Positions 47,740 to 56,377 of a stretch of DNA of 64,000 nucleotides are shown in pieces. The DNA is from Chloroflexota bacterium (GTDB lineage: Bacteria > Chloroflexota > Anaerolineae > Anaerolineales > Villigracilaceae): assembly GCA_016234485.1 (NCBI GenBank), contig JACRBL010000036.1, forward strand, positions 147,799 through 211,798. Direction: 5' to 3'. The notes under the pieces are model-generated. The model worked only from the letters and a program-made list of their open reading frames with translations. It made no database searches and had not been told where the DNA came from. Within the stretch, counting starts at the first letter, position 1. Every line of letters starts with the position of its first letter. The position numbers were made by a program, and so were the translations under genes.

Positions 47740-49341
47740 CTACATGGGTGAATACAGCGTGACGCGGTTGCGCCCGTTGTCCTTGGATTTGTAGAGCGCC
47801 TGGTCGGCCATGTGGAGGATCGCTTCGCCATCGCGACCGTGCGCGGGGTAGCCTGCCACCCCCGCCGAAAACGTGGCTGTGAGCGATTGCCCAAGATAAA
47901 CGGTGGGCGTGGATTGGTAGAGCGCGCGCCATCCGTCGGCGCGTTCGAAGGCGGTTTCGGGTTTGGTGTTGGGCATCAGGATGACGAATTCCTCGCCGCC
48001 GTAACGGCAGACGATGTCGCCGCCGCGCGTGTTTTTGACGAGGAAATTCGCGAACGATTGGAGAACCTCGTCGCCGCACTTGTGGCCGTAGGTGTCGTTA
48101 AATTTCTTGAACCAATCGAGGTCGAAGATCACCACCGATATGGGGTTGTCTTCACGGGCGGCGCGCGCCACTTCGTTGTCAAGCGACTCGGCGAAGAAGC
48201 GGCGGTTGTACACGCCCGTGAGCGGGTCGCGAATGGCCTGTTCCAGCAGTTGCATACGCAGGGATTCGTTGACGGCCAGTTGGGTGCGGAGGTCGGTTTC
48301 CAGGTACTTGCGCTCGGTCACATCATGCGCCACGATGACGCGCCCCTGCAAAACCTGGGATGCGTTGTAGATCGGCGTGACGACCAGATCAAGTGTGCGC
48401 GGCGGATCATCAACCTCGATCTCGTCGTGCGTCTCATGCGCGGACAGGAAGCGGTTTACCAGTTGCGGCCAGGCGCGGAACACATCCAGCGGATCTTGCC
48501 CGATGATCTCCTTCTCGCTTTTCCCCAGCCATTCGCGCGCCACCGAGTTGGCATCCAGCGCTCGGTCGTGGGCGTCCACCACCACCACCATTTCGGGGAT
48601 GTGTTCCATCACCACGTCGCGGGCGATGGGGAGCAGGTCGAACAATTGAAAGCCGAACACGCCCGCGCCCATCAGCCCCGCGCTGATGGTGAAGGAGATG
48701 GGCGTAAAGTCAATGGGAATGGCGAACGAGGGTTGAAAGGTCAACACACCCTGATAAAAGAGATTGACAAACCACGGGGTAAGGACAGCCGCGGCCAGGA
48801 ATCCCATGCGCCTGCGGTAGATGAAGCGATTCTTGAAAAAGAACCAAAGGAGAATGACCGTGGAGTAAATATAGATCAGGTAACTTTGAATCAACTGCGG
48901 CCAGTACCACAATCCACGCGCAATGACGAGCGGCCCGCCAGCGGGAGAGGCCACATGGACGCTGGCATAATAATAGGAAAGCCAGACATCCGAGAAGAGG
49001 AGGATCAACGTGATGATTGGAACGACGCTGAGCGCGAGTCCCCAGATCCATTTAACCGGCTTGTTGCGCCTGACGTAATTCAATGTGAACATCAACCAGA
49101 AAACGGGCTGGAAGACAATGCCCACATTCTCCATCTTCAGCCAAAAGTATTTCGCCTCCATCGAAGTGGACAGGGTAATCATGGCATAGCAAAACGCCCA
49201 AACTGCGAGCAGAATCAGCGAGATGGCCATTTCCCGACGTCCAGCCGTGGTGCGCGTGCGCGAAAGGAGGGCCGCCAGCGCCAGCGCCAGCAGGGCATTA
49301 AGGATCAGAATGGAAGCGAAAATAGTCCACTGGTTTGGCAC
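47740..49341 (-). CDS. Diguanylate cyclase with 7TM sensor and PAS domain
   Basis: The 533-residue protein starts at GTG 49341. Seven to eight N-terminal helices (about 5-235) resemble the histidine-kinase 7TM sensor. A PAS domain (about 245-360, VVVVDAHDRALDANSVAREW) and a GGDEF domain follow. The active site is RYGGEEFVILM near 444-454, competent for c-di-GMP synthesis. RGGD five residues before GGEEF forms the inhibitory I-site. The membrane signal is unknown. The gene starts 9 nt after hutI and may share its transcript. Confidence 0.92.
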   Translation of the reverse strand: MPNQWTIFASILILNALLALALAALLSRTRTTAGRREMAISLILLAVWAFCYAMITLSTSMEAKYFWLKMENVGIVFQPVFWLMFTLNYVRRNKPVKWIWGLALSVVPIITLILLFSDVWLSYYYASVHVASPAGGPLVIARGLWYWPQLIQSYLIYIYSTVILLWFFFKNRFIYRRRMGFLAAAVLTPWFVNLFYQGVLTFQPSFAIPIDFTPISFTISAGLMGAGVFGFQLFDLLPIARDVVMEHIPEMVVVVDAHDRALDANSVAREWLGKSEKEIIGQDPLDVFRAWPQLVNRFLSAHETHDEIEVDDPPRTLDLVVTPIYNASQVLQGRVIVAHDVTERKYLETDLRTQLAVNESLRMQLLEQAIRDPLTGVYNRRFFAESLDNEVARAAREDNPISVVIFDLDWFKKFNDTYGHKCGDEVLQSFANFLVKNTRGGDIVCRYGGEEFVILMPNTKPETAFERADGWRALYQSTPTVYLGQSLTATFSAGVAGYPAHGRDGEAILHMADQALYKSKDNGRNRVTLYSPM

Positions 49342-49350
49342 GGTGGGGCC

Positions 49351-50625
49351 TCAAGCCGTCCGATAATACCCCACATCCACCGAATAGACGCGTCCCTTTT
49401 TGATGACCTGCTTGACGAGGTTCGTGCCGTAGCGATAGCCAAGTTGACGGTAGTCGCTGACGGAAAGGATGAGCATATCGGCCTGCTTGCCGACTTCGAT
49501 GGAGCCGACCTTGTCGGCGCGGCGGATGGCGTAAGCGGAGTTAATGGTGGTGGCGGCGATGGCCTGCGCGGGAGTCAGTTTCATGGCGCGGCAGGCGAGC
49601 GCGATGACGAATTGCATGGATTCGTTCCAGGTCGTGCCTGGGTTGCAGTCGGTGGCGAGGGCGAGGTAGGCGTCCGCTTCGATGAGTTTGCGGGCGGGGG
49701 TGTAATCTTTTTCGGCGAGACCGAACGGCGTGCAGGGAAGCGAGACCGCCACCGTTTCGGATTTGCCCAGCGCGGCGATGTCCGTGTCGGAGGTCTTGAC
49801 GAGGTGATCGGCGGAGGCCGCGTCCAACTCCACCGCGAGCGACGCGCCGCCGAGGTTGTCGAACTCGTCGGCGTGGATCTTGAGCGGGAATCCCAGCGAC
49901 CCCGCGCGGGCGAGGACTTGACGCGACTGCTCGAGGGTGAAGGCTTTGTTCTCGCAGAACACGTCCACGAAGGGCAGTTCGTGATGCGGCGCGTGAGTCC
50001 CCCACCAATCTTTGAGCATCGGCAACATTGTGTTGGTCACTTCATCGGCGTAGCCTTGCGGGTTGTCGCGAAATTCGGGCGCGATGGCGTGCGCGCCGAG
50101 GAAGGTGATGGCGAGTTCGAGCGGGCCTTCATCTTCGAGGGTGAGCAAGGCTTTGAGGAGACGGAGTTCGCTGGCGGCGGTGAGGCCGTAGCCCGTCTTC
50201 GCTTCGGCGGTGGTGGTTCCGTGCGAGAACATCTTGAGCAGGCGCGGACGGGTTTGCGCGATCAGCGTCTCGAGGCTGGCGGTGCGCGTGGCCTTGACGG
50301 TGGAGATGATGCCGCCGCCCGCCGCGAGAATGTCGAGATAGGGTGTGCCGCCCATCTTCATCTCGAACTCGTTGGCGCGGTCGCCCGCCCAGATGAGATG
50401 CGTGTGCGGGTCCACGAAGCCGGGCATCACGACGCAGCGCGCCGCGTCGAGGGTGGGTTCATCGGGATAGGCCGCGCGCAGTTCGTCGGTGGCGCCAACC
50501 GCGAGGATTTTTTCATCGCGCACGACGACCGCGCCGTTTTCGATGACGCCGAGCGCGCCGAGGACATGTCCGCGCTGCGGACCGCCCGCGAGGGTGAGAA
50601 GTTGGGAAGCGGAGTGGATGAGCAT
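49351..50625 (-). CDS. hutI: Imidazolonepropionase
   Basis: The 424-residue amidohydrolase has the metal motif GFVDPHTHLIWAGDRANEF near 69-87. HGTTTAEAKTGYG and FLGAHAIAPEF follow, and IHADEFDNLGGASLA supplies further ligands. These identify HutI, which hydrolyses imidazolonepropionate to N-formiminoglutamate in histidine breakdown. No other hut gene is in the window, so it is an isolated copy. It is divergently placed to corA. Confidence 0.93.
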   Translation of the reverse strand: MLIHSASQLLTLAGGPQRGHVLGALGVIENGAVVVRDEKILAVGATDELRAAYPDEPTLDAARCVVMPGFVDPHTHLIWAGDRANEFEMKMGGTPYLDILAAGGGIISTVKATRTASLETLIAQTRPRLLKMFSHGTTTAEAKTGYGLTAASELRLLKALLTLEDEGPLELAITFLGAHAIAPEFRDNPQGYADEVTNTMLPMLKDWWGTHAPHHELPFVDVFCENKAFTLEQSRQVLARAGSLGFPLKIHADEFDNLGGASLAVELDAASADHLVKTSDTDIAALGKSETVAVSLPCTPFGLAEKDYTPARKLIEADAYLALATDCNPGTTWNESMQFVIALACRAMKLTPAQAIAATTINSAYAIRRADKVGSIEVGKQADMLILSVSDYRQLGYRYGTNLVKQVIKKGRVYSVDVGYYRTA

Positions 50626-51149
50626 TTCAGTTACCAGTGATCAGTTTTCAGTGGGTTGCGTAACGGTTGTGGGGTTTTTCGAATAGGGGCATTTGTGTTT
50701 CGAGGTGACGAAATTATACATCACGGGCATCACAGACTGGAGTAAAGTTTTGGGGGGTCTCCCGTAATTAACGGGAAGGCAACTAACTTCAGCCACAGAT
50801 TTCACAGATTTTTCTGTGAAAATCTGTGGCAAAAGGATCTTTTTTTGCACGGCATCCCGCTAGAAACAGGAGAGCCAGTTTTGGATTCATTGAGAGTGGC
50901 CGTGACTTGCCAGATACGACGCCGATGTCACAAATTTTTCCCCTGTCTTAATCCATTCAACGGGCGTAAAATAACTCCGCCTTAGACAGGCAAGGAATAG
51001 AGATGTACCCCGAAACCGAGAGCAGCGAACTAGATTCCGACGATAAACAGCCGCCCAGTATGGGCGGACGGTACGCATTGAAATGTAACACCCCCATCCC
51101 GTAGGATGCTCGCGCCTCCTGCGCGATGAGACTTTGGCAGGAGGCCGTT
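50626..51149. promoter_or_regulatory. 524-bp divergent gap between hutI and corA, structured
   Basis: No gene is seen. The gap holds a perfect-ended hairpin GCCACAGATTT...AAATCTGTGGC at 50792-50830 and an ACCAGTGATCAGTTTTCAGT repeat piece near 50632. A stem CCTGTCT/AGACAGG at 50942-50990, a perfect CCGCCCA GTA TGGGCGG hairpin at 51051-51067 and a stem that buries the corA RBS follow. It should contain both promoters, but I cannot place them with confidence. Confidence 0.6.
51114..51145 (+). promoter_or_regulatory. corA leader stem that sequesters the Shine-Dalgarno
   Basis: GCCTCCTGC (51114-51122) is exactly complementary to GCAGGAGGC (51137-51145), which holds the corA Shine-Dalgarno four bases before the ATG. 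With a 14-nt loop the 9-bp GC-rich stem should block ribosome loading unless disrupted. This resembles a riboswitch or thermosensor output stem. Confidence 0.6.
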
Positions 51150-52088
51150 ATGATCAACTTCTTGAAAACCGCAGAGGGCGGACTCGCGAAACTGGACAGC
51201 GCTGTCACAGGTTCGTGGATCAATGTGGTAGACCCGACTCCCGAAGAGATTAACTTTCTCACCGAGGAGATCGAAATTTTCCCCGACCTCATCAACTACT
51301 CCCTCGACCTCGACGAAATGGCGCGCATCGAACGCGACGAGGACGAGGGCTACACCTTCATTCTGTTACGCATCCCCCACTTTCAGGGCGAAAACGTGGA
51401 CGTGCCATATGCCACCATCCCGCTCGGCATCATCATCGTGGACGGCGTCATCGTCACCATCTGCCGCCACGAGACAGATATTCTCAAACCTCTTTTGAAT
51501 GGCAAATACCGTCACCTGCGCACAGGCAAACGCTACCGCTTCGTTTTATACGTGTTCCTCGAAACCGCCGCGCGCTACCTTGCCCATCTGCGCGACATCA
51601 ACAAACGCACCGAAGCGCTCGAGGATCAACTCCAAAAATCCACGCGCAACCGCGAAGTGCTGGAGCTTGTCAAATATCAAAAGTCCCTCACCTATTTCGC
51701 CACCGCACTGCGCTCAAACGAAGTGATGATGGAACGCGTCCAACGCATGAAACTCTTCAACCAATACAACGAAGACGCCGACCTGCTCGAAGACGTCCTC
51801 ACCGAAAACCAGCAAGCCATCCAGATGACCAGCATCGCCACCGAAATTCTGGCAGGCATGATGGACGCCTTCGCCTCGATCATCTCCAACAACCTCAACG
51901 GCGTGATGAAAGCCCTGGCCGCGCTCACCATCATCCTCAACCTGCCCACCATCGTGGCCTCGTTCTACGGCATGAACGTGGAACTGCCCTTCGCACATTC
52001 GCCCTTCGCCTTCCCCATCGTCTTCGGCATGGCGTTCGCGCTCACCGCCATAGCCGTACTCGTTTTTGTCAAAAGGGATTGGTTCTAA
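51150..52088 (+). CDS. corA: CorA family magnesium/cobalt transporter
   Basis: ATG 51150 (MINFLK) is chosen for its strong GGCAGGAGG; the track start has none. The 312-residue protein has a large cytoplasmic N-terminal funnel, a long helix and two C-terminal membrane helices. The signature YGMNVELPF is near 272-280. These define a CorA magnesium channel. The last helix is followed by KRDWF. The next gene overlaps by one base (TAATG), so the two are translationally coupled. Confidence 0.95.
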   Translation: MINFLKTAEGGLAKLDSAVTGSWINVVDPTPEEINFLTEEIEIFPDLINYSLDLDEMARIERDEDEGYTFILLRIPHFQGENVDVPYATIPLGIIIVDGVIVTICRHETDILKPLLNGKYRHLRTGKRYRFVLYVFLETAARYLAHLRDINKRTEALEDQLQKSTRNREVLELVKYQKSLTYFATALRSNEVMMERVQRMKLFNQYNEDADLLEDVLTENQQAIQMTSIATEILAGMMDAFASIISNNLNGVMKALAALTIILNLPTIVASFYGMNVELPFAHSPFAFPIVFGMAFALTAIAVLVFVKRDWF

Positions 52089-52951
52089 TGCAAACTGAAC
52101 TCCTGCTCGATGCCAAAGCCACCCTTGGCGAAGGTCCCGCCTGGGACGCGAAGACCCAAACCCTCTATTGGGTGGACATCCTCGGCAAACGCATCCACGC
52201 CTATCAAGATGGCCGCGACGACTTCACCCAATTGGACGAATACGTCGGATGCCTCGCGCCGCGCCGTAACGGTGGACTCGTCGCCGCGCTCCACGCATCT
52301 TTCTGGACCTTTGAGCGGGGCGCGGCAAAACCGACCTTGCTGGCCCGTGTAGCCGACCCCGCCACCAACCGCTTCAACGACGGCAAATGTGATCCGGCGG
52401 GCCGTCTCCTCGCAGGAACGATGGACATGGGCGAATCGAATCCCAGCGGATTTTTGTACTCGCTCGAAGCGGGCAAATCGCCGCGCAAATTGCTCGATGG
52501 AATCACGAACTCGAACGGCTTGGCGTGGAGTCGCGACTACAAAATTTTCTACTACATTGATACGCCCACGCGCCAGGTCCGCGCGTTCGATTACGACCTG
52601 GATACGGGAGACATCTCCAACCCGCGCGTCGCGGTCGAAGTCCCTGCCGCGATGGGCTGGCCTGATGGGATGACATCCGACATGGAGGGGCGACTCTGGA
52701 TCGCGCTCTGGGGTGGCGCGCGCGTCGCGAGGTGGAATCCACTCAACGGTCGGCTCGAAGCGGAAGTGGCCGTGCCAGCGCTACACTCGTCCGCATGTGT
52801 GTTCGGCGGGCCGCGGCGCGACATCCTGTATGTCACGTCCGCGCGCAAGGGCGTGGACGAGGCCGCGCTCGCGCAGTATCCGCTTTCGGGCGGCGTGTTC
52901 CAGATTCAAACGCAGACCGAGGGCATGCCCACGTTTGAATTTGCAGGGTAA
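52088..52951 (+). CDS. SMP-30/gluconolactonase family protein
   Basis: ATG 52088 overlaps the corA stop. The 287-residue six-bladed propeller has the metal ligands of the family: Glu in LGEGPAWDAK near 15, Asn in TNRFNDGKCDPAGRLLAGTM near 100, Asn in NSNGLAWS near 145 and Asp in WPDGMTSDMEGRLWIALWGG near 198. Such enzymes hydrolyse sugar lactones with a divalent metal. The coupling to corA suggests that metal supply and enzyme are co-expressed, though it may be chance. Confidence 0.9.
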   Translation: MQTELLLDAKATLGEGPAWDAKTQTLYWVDILGKRIHAYQDGRDDFTQLDEYVGCLAPRRNGGLVAALHASFWTFERGAAKPTLLARVADPATNRFNDGKCDPAGRLLAGTMDMGESNPSGFLYSLEAGKSPRKLLDGITNSNGLAWSRDYKIFYYIDTPTRQVRAFDYDLDTGDISNPRVAVEVPAAMGWPDGMTSDMEGRLWIALWGGARVARWNPLNGRLEAEVAVPALHSSACVFGGPRRDILYVTSARKGVDEAALAQYPLSGGVFQIQTQTEGMPTFEFAG

Positions 52952-52962
52952 CTAATTTCGCC

Positions 52963-53046
52963 CGTCATTGCGAGCGTTCGTTGCGAAGCAATCCCCTCGT
53001 CGTGGGGGATTGCTTCGTCGGAAAGAACATCCTCCTCGCAATGACG
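52963..53046. repeat. REP-A inverted repeat, copy 7
   Basis: CGTCATTGCGAGCGTTCG is followed by the inner GAAGCAATCCCC / GGGGGATTGCTTCG arms and the closing CTCCTCGCAATGACG. It ends just before the acyltransferase promoter. Confidence 0.9.
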
Positions 53047-53051
53047 ATGGA

Positions 53052-53060
53052 TGCTAAAAT
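53052..53060 (+). promoter_or_regulatory. Extended -10 promoter, predicted leaderless start
   Basis: TGCTAAAAT ends 6 nt before the acyltransferase ATG. It is identical in sequence and spacing to the promoter at 20087. No Shine-Dalgarno is present. Confidence 0.7.
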
Positions 53061-53066
53061 ACCCCC

Positions 53067-54173
53067 ATGGAAAAACGCATCGGTTACATTGACATCGCGA
53101 AGGGGCTTGGCATCCTCGTCATCGTGTTGGCGCACAACGACCTGGCGGGCTATCATCCCACCTTGCACAAATTTATTTACGCGTTTCACATCCCGCTATT
53201 TTTCTTTTTGTCGGGCATGTTCTTTCGCCCCGAGCGTGAATTTGGCGAGACGGTGAAGCGGCGCTTCAACACGTTGATGAAGCCGTATTTCTTCGCTCTG
53301 TTCATGATCTATCTTGGCGAGGCGGCCTTCTCGAACATGACCTTCCCCGTCATCGCGGGACGCGTCGCCAAGTCTTTATACGCGACAGGACATTACATTG
53401 ACTGGGTGCAGTTGTGGTTTATCCCGCATCTGTTCGCGGTGGCGGTCTTCGCGTGGCTCGCCTGGCGCTTCGTCTTTGGCCGCATCATAGTGGACTGGCT
53501 TCGCTGGCTGGCAATGTTCGCGATGCTGGCGCTCGGCGTCTTGACGATGATGAGCGGTGCCGATATTGCGCCGCGCTTCTGGCCGTTCACCGCGCCCATC
53601 ATCGGCACGGAATTGTATGGCCTGCCCTTCAGCCTCGATCTTGTTTTCGCGAGTGGATTCTTTTTCCTCGCGGGCTACGAAGTCAATCAACGTCCGCTGG
53701 AAAAATTTTTCGCTTCGCCCCTCGTTCTCGCGTTGACCTTTGGCTTGCTCCTCGCGCTTGTGATTTTTCTGCCTCCCATCCTCGATTTCAACACGCGCGC
53801 CTATCCATCCTTGTGGATCAACACGCTCGAAGCCCTGCTCGGCATCGCCATGACCCTTTCGCTGGCGTGCAATCTCGAAAAATGGTCGGAGCGCGCCGCG
53901 AACGTGTTCCGTTATTTCGGGCGCATCTCGCTCGTCATCCTCATCTTCCACGTCCCGATTCAGGAAACCATGTTCGACAAGTTTTCGCGCCTTGGCATTC
54001 CCAATGACCCGTCCATCGCGCTGGCATTCTTGAGCGGAGTCCTCATCCCCGCGTTGATCTACGAACTGGCAATTCATCGCAATCCCGTTTTGCGTCCGTG
54101 GTTTGGGTTTGCGGCTGAGGAGAAGGCGACTCAAGTCGCCGCTACGCCTGCGAAGTCCACCTCCGTGGACTAG
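53067..54173 (+). CDS. Acyltransferase 3 family membrane protein
   Basis: The 368-residue protein has about ten membrane helices. The family start RIGYIDIAKGLGILVIVLAH, with the conserved His in AHND, is followed by FHIPLFFFLSGMFFR near 46. Members move acyl groups onto surface sugars or peptidoglycan. The last 15 residues (ATQVAATPAKSTSVD) and the stop codon come from an inserted palindromic repeat (54125-54218), so the original C terminus was probably different. Confidence 0.88.
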   Translation: MEKRIGYIDIAKGLGILVIVLAHNDLAGYHPTLHKFIYAFHIPLFFFLSGMFFRPEREFGETVKRRFNTLMKPYFFALFMIYLGEAAFSNMTFPVIAGRVAKSLYATGHYIDWVQLWFIPHLFAVAVFAWLAWRFVFGRIIVDWLRWLAMFAMLALGVLTMMSGADIAPRFWPFTAPIIGTELYGLPFSLDLVFASGFFFLAGYEVNQRPLEKFFASPLVLALTFGLLLALVIFLPPILDFNTRAYPSLWINTLEALLGIAMTLSLACNLEKWSERAANVFRYFGRISLVILIFHVPIQETMFDKFSRLGIPNDPSIALAFLSGVLIPALIYELAIHRNPVLRPWFGFAAEEKATQVAATPAKSTSVD

Positions 54174-54218
54174 CCGACGGAGGTCGGCTTTGCAAATGTC
54201 GGTGCGATTTAAATCGCC
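54125..54218. repeat. GGCGACT/AGTCGCC repeat, copy 1
   Basis: GGCGACTCAAGTCGCC, GAAGTCCACC/GGTGGACT-type pairs, AGCCGAC...GTCGGCT and GCGATTTAAATCGCC lie in order. Copy 2 is at 56934-57022 in the opposite orientation. Copy 1 overlaps the acyltransferase 3' end. Confidence 0.85.
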
Positions 54219-54227
54219 CAAAAATTC

Positions 54228-54252
54228 AGCCCTCGTCTTTTGGACGAGGGCT
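54228..54252. terminator. Bidirectional terminator between convergent genes
   Basis: AGCCCTCGTC TTTTG GACGAGGGCT forms a 10-bp stem between the acyltransferase and the minus-strand membrane gene. T-rich sequence flanks it. Confidence 0.75.
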
Positions 54253-54261
54253 ATTGATTCG

Positions 54262-54618
54262 CTATCCTTCCGCCTTCAAAGCCCAGCCTGTCCACAGCGC
54301 GCCGAGCAGGTCCACCGCGCCGAGCAGGATCATGATCGGTCCCGCCAGCCCCATGAGGGTAAAGGCCGCGAAGCCGATGAAGACCGCGATGCGGGCAGGG
54401 ACAGTCGCGCGGGCAAACGTCCGCAGGTCCGCGCGGGCGGCGGTGATGTAGTAAAACGCCAATACCAGTGCGAGCAATCCAACCACGTGCGGCCAGACCT
54501 CGTCGGTGGCAGGGAAGCCCAAGATGCCCAAAACCATATTGGGCGCGAATAGCAATCCGAACCCCATGCCAACCAGGTACACGCCAAAGACCAAAAGCGA
54601 AGTGGACGATTTTTTCAT
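54262..54618 (-). CDS. Small four-helix membrane protein of unknown function
   Basis: The 118-residue protein has four hydrophobic helices. The first reads LLVFGVYLVGMGFGLLFAPN, with PATDEVWPHVVGLLALVLAF after it. AAGGAG precedes the ATG. It is divergent to the LuxR-fusion gene across a 90-bp gap, so the two may share regulation. I recognise no named family. Confidence 0.7.
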   Translation of the reverse strand: MKKSSTSLLVFGVYLVGMGFGLLFAPNMVLGILGFPATDEVWPHVVGLLALVLAFYYITAARADLRTFARATVPARIAVFIGFAAFTLMGLAGPIMILLGAVDLLGALWTGWALKAEG

Positions 54619-54667
54619 GTCAGTTCTCCTTTTCTGTTGTCGCCAGTATAGGTTCTACGCGGGGTGG

Positions 54668-54694
54668 TTGTCACCACACGTTTGTGGGTAAAAT
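54668..54694 (+). promoter_or_regulatory. Promoter of the LuxR fusion gene with internal palindrome
   Basis: TTGTCA and TAAAAT are 15 bp apart. Between them lies the palindrome CCACA CGTT TGTGG (54674-54687), placed like an operator. The product has an N-terminal HTH, so autoregulation is possible. Confidence 0.5.
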
Positions 54695-54708
54695 GGGGTG
54701 GAATTCAA

Positions 54709-56214
54709 ATGACCGAAGAATCCTGGAAACCCCGCGAACTTGAGATCCTGCAATTGCTCGCGCAGGGACTCACCAACAACGAGATCGCCGCGCGCCTGCA
54801 TCTCTCGCAGGAGACCGTGCGCTGGTACAACAAACAGATCTTCGGCAAACTCGGCGCGGCAAATCGGACACAGGCGGTGCAACGCGCCTCCGAGCAGAAC
54901 ATTCTCAAAGGCGGGGGGCTGAGTCAATCAAAGGGTCAGGAAAGAGGCGCGGCGGGGGAAGTGCGATACGTCTCGAACGACGGCATCCACCTCGCGTACA
55001 GAATCATCGGCGACGGCCCCGTGGATTTGTTATTCATCCACGGCTTCCTTTCCAACATGGAGATCGCGTTCGAAGAGGCCGAATACGCAAATTTTTTCGA
55101 AGCGCTTGGAAAGTTCGCCCGCGTGATCCTGTTCGACAAACGCGGCATGGGACTCTCAGACCGTGTAGGCGGCGCGCCCTCTTTGGAAGACACCATGAGC
55201 GACGCGTTGTGCGTCCTCGATGCCGCCGATTCCACCCGGACCTTTGTGATGGGTACCTCCGAAGGAGGGGCCGCGTCCGTTTTGCTGGCGTCCACCCATC
55301 CCGAACGCGTGCGCGGACTCATCATCTACTCGTCCACGCCGAAACTGGTGAAGACCGACGGCGAACCCGAATGGGCAGACGATGAGGCGACCTTCGAGGG
55401 ATCGCTCGAACGCATCCGCGAACAATGGGGCGGGCCGTGGGCGATTCAAAACTTCTGCCCGTCGCGCGCGCAGAGTGAACCGTTTCGCGCATGGTGGGCG
55501 AAGGTGTTGCGTTCCTCCACCAGCCCGTCGGAGGCGAGCGCCGTCCTGCGCGTGTTACGCGAGATTGACATCCGCCCGCTCCTGCCGCAAGTCCACACGA
55601 GGACGCTGGCGCTGCACAAAGTCCACGACCGCATCGTGGACGTGGGCGCGGGACGATATTTTGCCGCGCACATGCCCAACGTGAAATATGTGGAACTGCC
55701 TGGCGCCGATCACTTCTTCTTTATCGAGAGCAGGCAGATCGTCGAGGAGATCGCGAAATTCGTCCAGGAAGACCCCAACGCTTTATCTGATACGTGGATC
55801 GGGATAACGCTCTATGTAAATTTGCCAGAGATCCAGCGCAAGGAAAAAGCGCTGCGTGTTGAGATGAAAGAGGGTCGCGCCAAAAGCATGTTCTTTGCGC
55901 AGGATGAGGCCGTGGCCGTGTTCGACAGTCCCAGCCGCGCCATCCAATGCGCGCTGAAGTTGCGAGAGATCGTCCGGGATGACGCGTTCCGCGTAAGCCT
56001 GCACGTGGGCGAGTGCGATCTCGAAAGCGGAAAGCCCGCCCCCAGCGTTGTGGATGTGGCTCGCCGCGCCGCGAAGGCCATCCCGCCGGGAAAGGCTGTC
56101 CTTACGCAAACCCTGCGCGATATTCTGGCAGGCTCAGGCGTGGTCTTCGACCTGCGTCAGATCCATGTGGACGAGAAAAAGCCAGACGCGATTTCGCTCT
56201 ACACGTTGACGTGA
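54709..56214 (+). CDS. LuxR-type HTH fused to alpha/beta hydrolase and cyclase-like domain
   Basis: ATG 54709 (MTEESWKP) is chosen over the track start, with GGGTGGAA upstream. Residues 1-65 are a LuxR-type HTH (LTNNEIAARLHLSQETVRWY). About 85-360 form an alpha/beta hydrolase with HGFL oxyanion region, nucleophile Ser in GTSEGGAAS near 181 and His in GADHFFF near 342. About 375-500 resemble a class III cyclase fold (VFDSPSRAIQCALKLREIV, ARRAAKAIPPGKAVLTQT) without clear metal-binding Asp residues. It may sense a small molecule through the hydrolase domain and regulate nearby genes. The order of domains is unusual. Confidence 0.85.
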   Translation: MTEESWKPRELEILQLLAQGLTNNEIAARLHLSQETVRWYNKQIFGKLGAANRTQAVQRASEQNILKGGGLSQSKGQERGAAGEVRYVSNDGIHLAYRIIGDGPVDLLFIHGFLSNMEIAFEEAEYANFFEALGKFARVILFDKRGMGLSDRVGGAPSLEDTMSDALCVLDAADSTRTFVMGTSEGGAASVLLASTHPERVRGLIIYSSTPKLVKTDGEPEWADDEATFEGSLERIREQWGGPWAIQNFCPSRAQSEPFRAWWAKVLRSSTSPSEASAVLRVLREIDIRPLLPQVHTRTLALHKVHDRIVDVGAGRYFAAHMPNVKYVELPGADHFFFIESRQIVEEIAKFVQEDPNALSDTWIGITLYVNLPEIQRKEKALRVEMKEGRAKSMFFAQDEAVAVFDSPSRAIQCALKLREIVRDDAFRVSLHVGECDLESGKPAPSVVDVARRAAKAIPPGKAVLTQTLRDILAGSGVVFDLRQIHVDEKKPDAISLYTLT

Positions 56215-56341
56215 GAAGCGACGGAATAGCCCCCGTAAAAACATCAAGCGCATACCTTCGAGTTTTGTGGCAGTTGCACTGCCGCATCAGCAGCGCTACT
56301 GCTGGAGGAACAAGCGCTGGAATTTCCACTGAATCAAAAAT

Positions 56342-56377
56342 CAGCCCCCGTCTTTTTGACGAGGGCTGATTTTTTTA
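56342..56377. terminator. Terminator between the LuxR fusion and the coiled-coil gene
   Basis: CAGCCCCCGTC TTTTT GACGAGGGCTG is followed by ATTTTTTT on the plus strand. The coiled-coil gene's TAA stop lies at its right edge. The 120 bp before it contain nothing recognisable. Confidence 0.8.

Noticed and set aside
47536-47751. Small plus-strand ORF containing RHCEEGDLPDEAIS
   Set aside because: It is a translation of the REP-A repeat in a gap; no ribosome site supports it.
47812-50640. 942-residue plus-strand ORF
   Set aside because: It is antisense to the diguanylate cyclase and hutI, which have intact catalytic motifs. No ribosome site or domain supports it.
50930-51149. corA leader as a known M-box or NiCo riboswitch
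   Set aside because: I could not match the conserved core sequences of either class; only the general design is similar.
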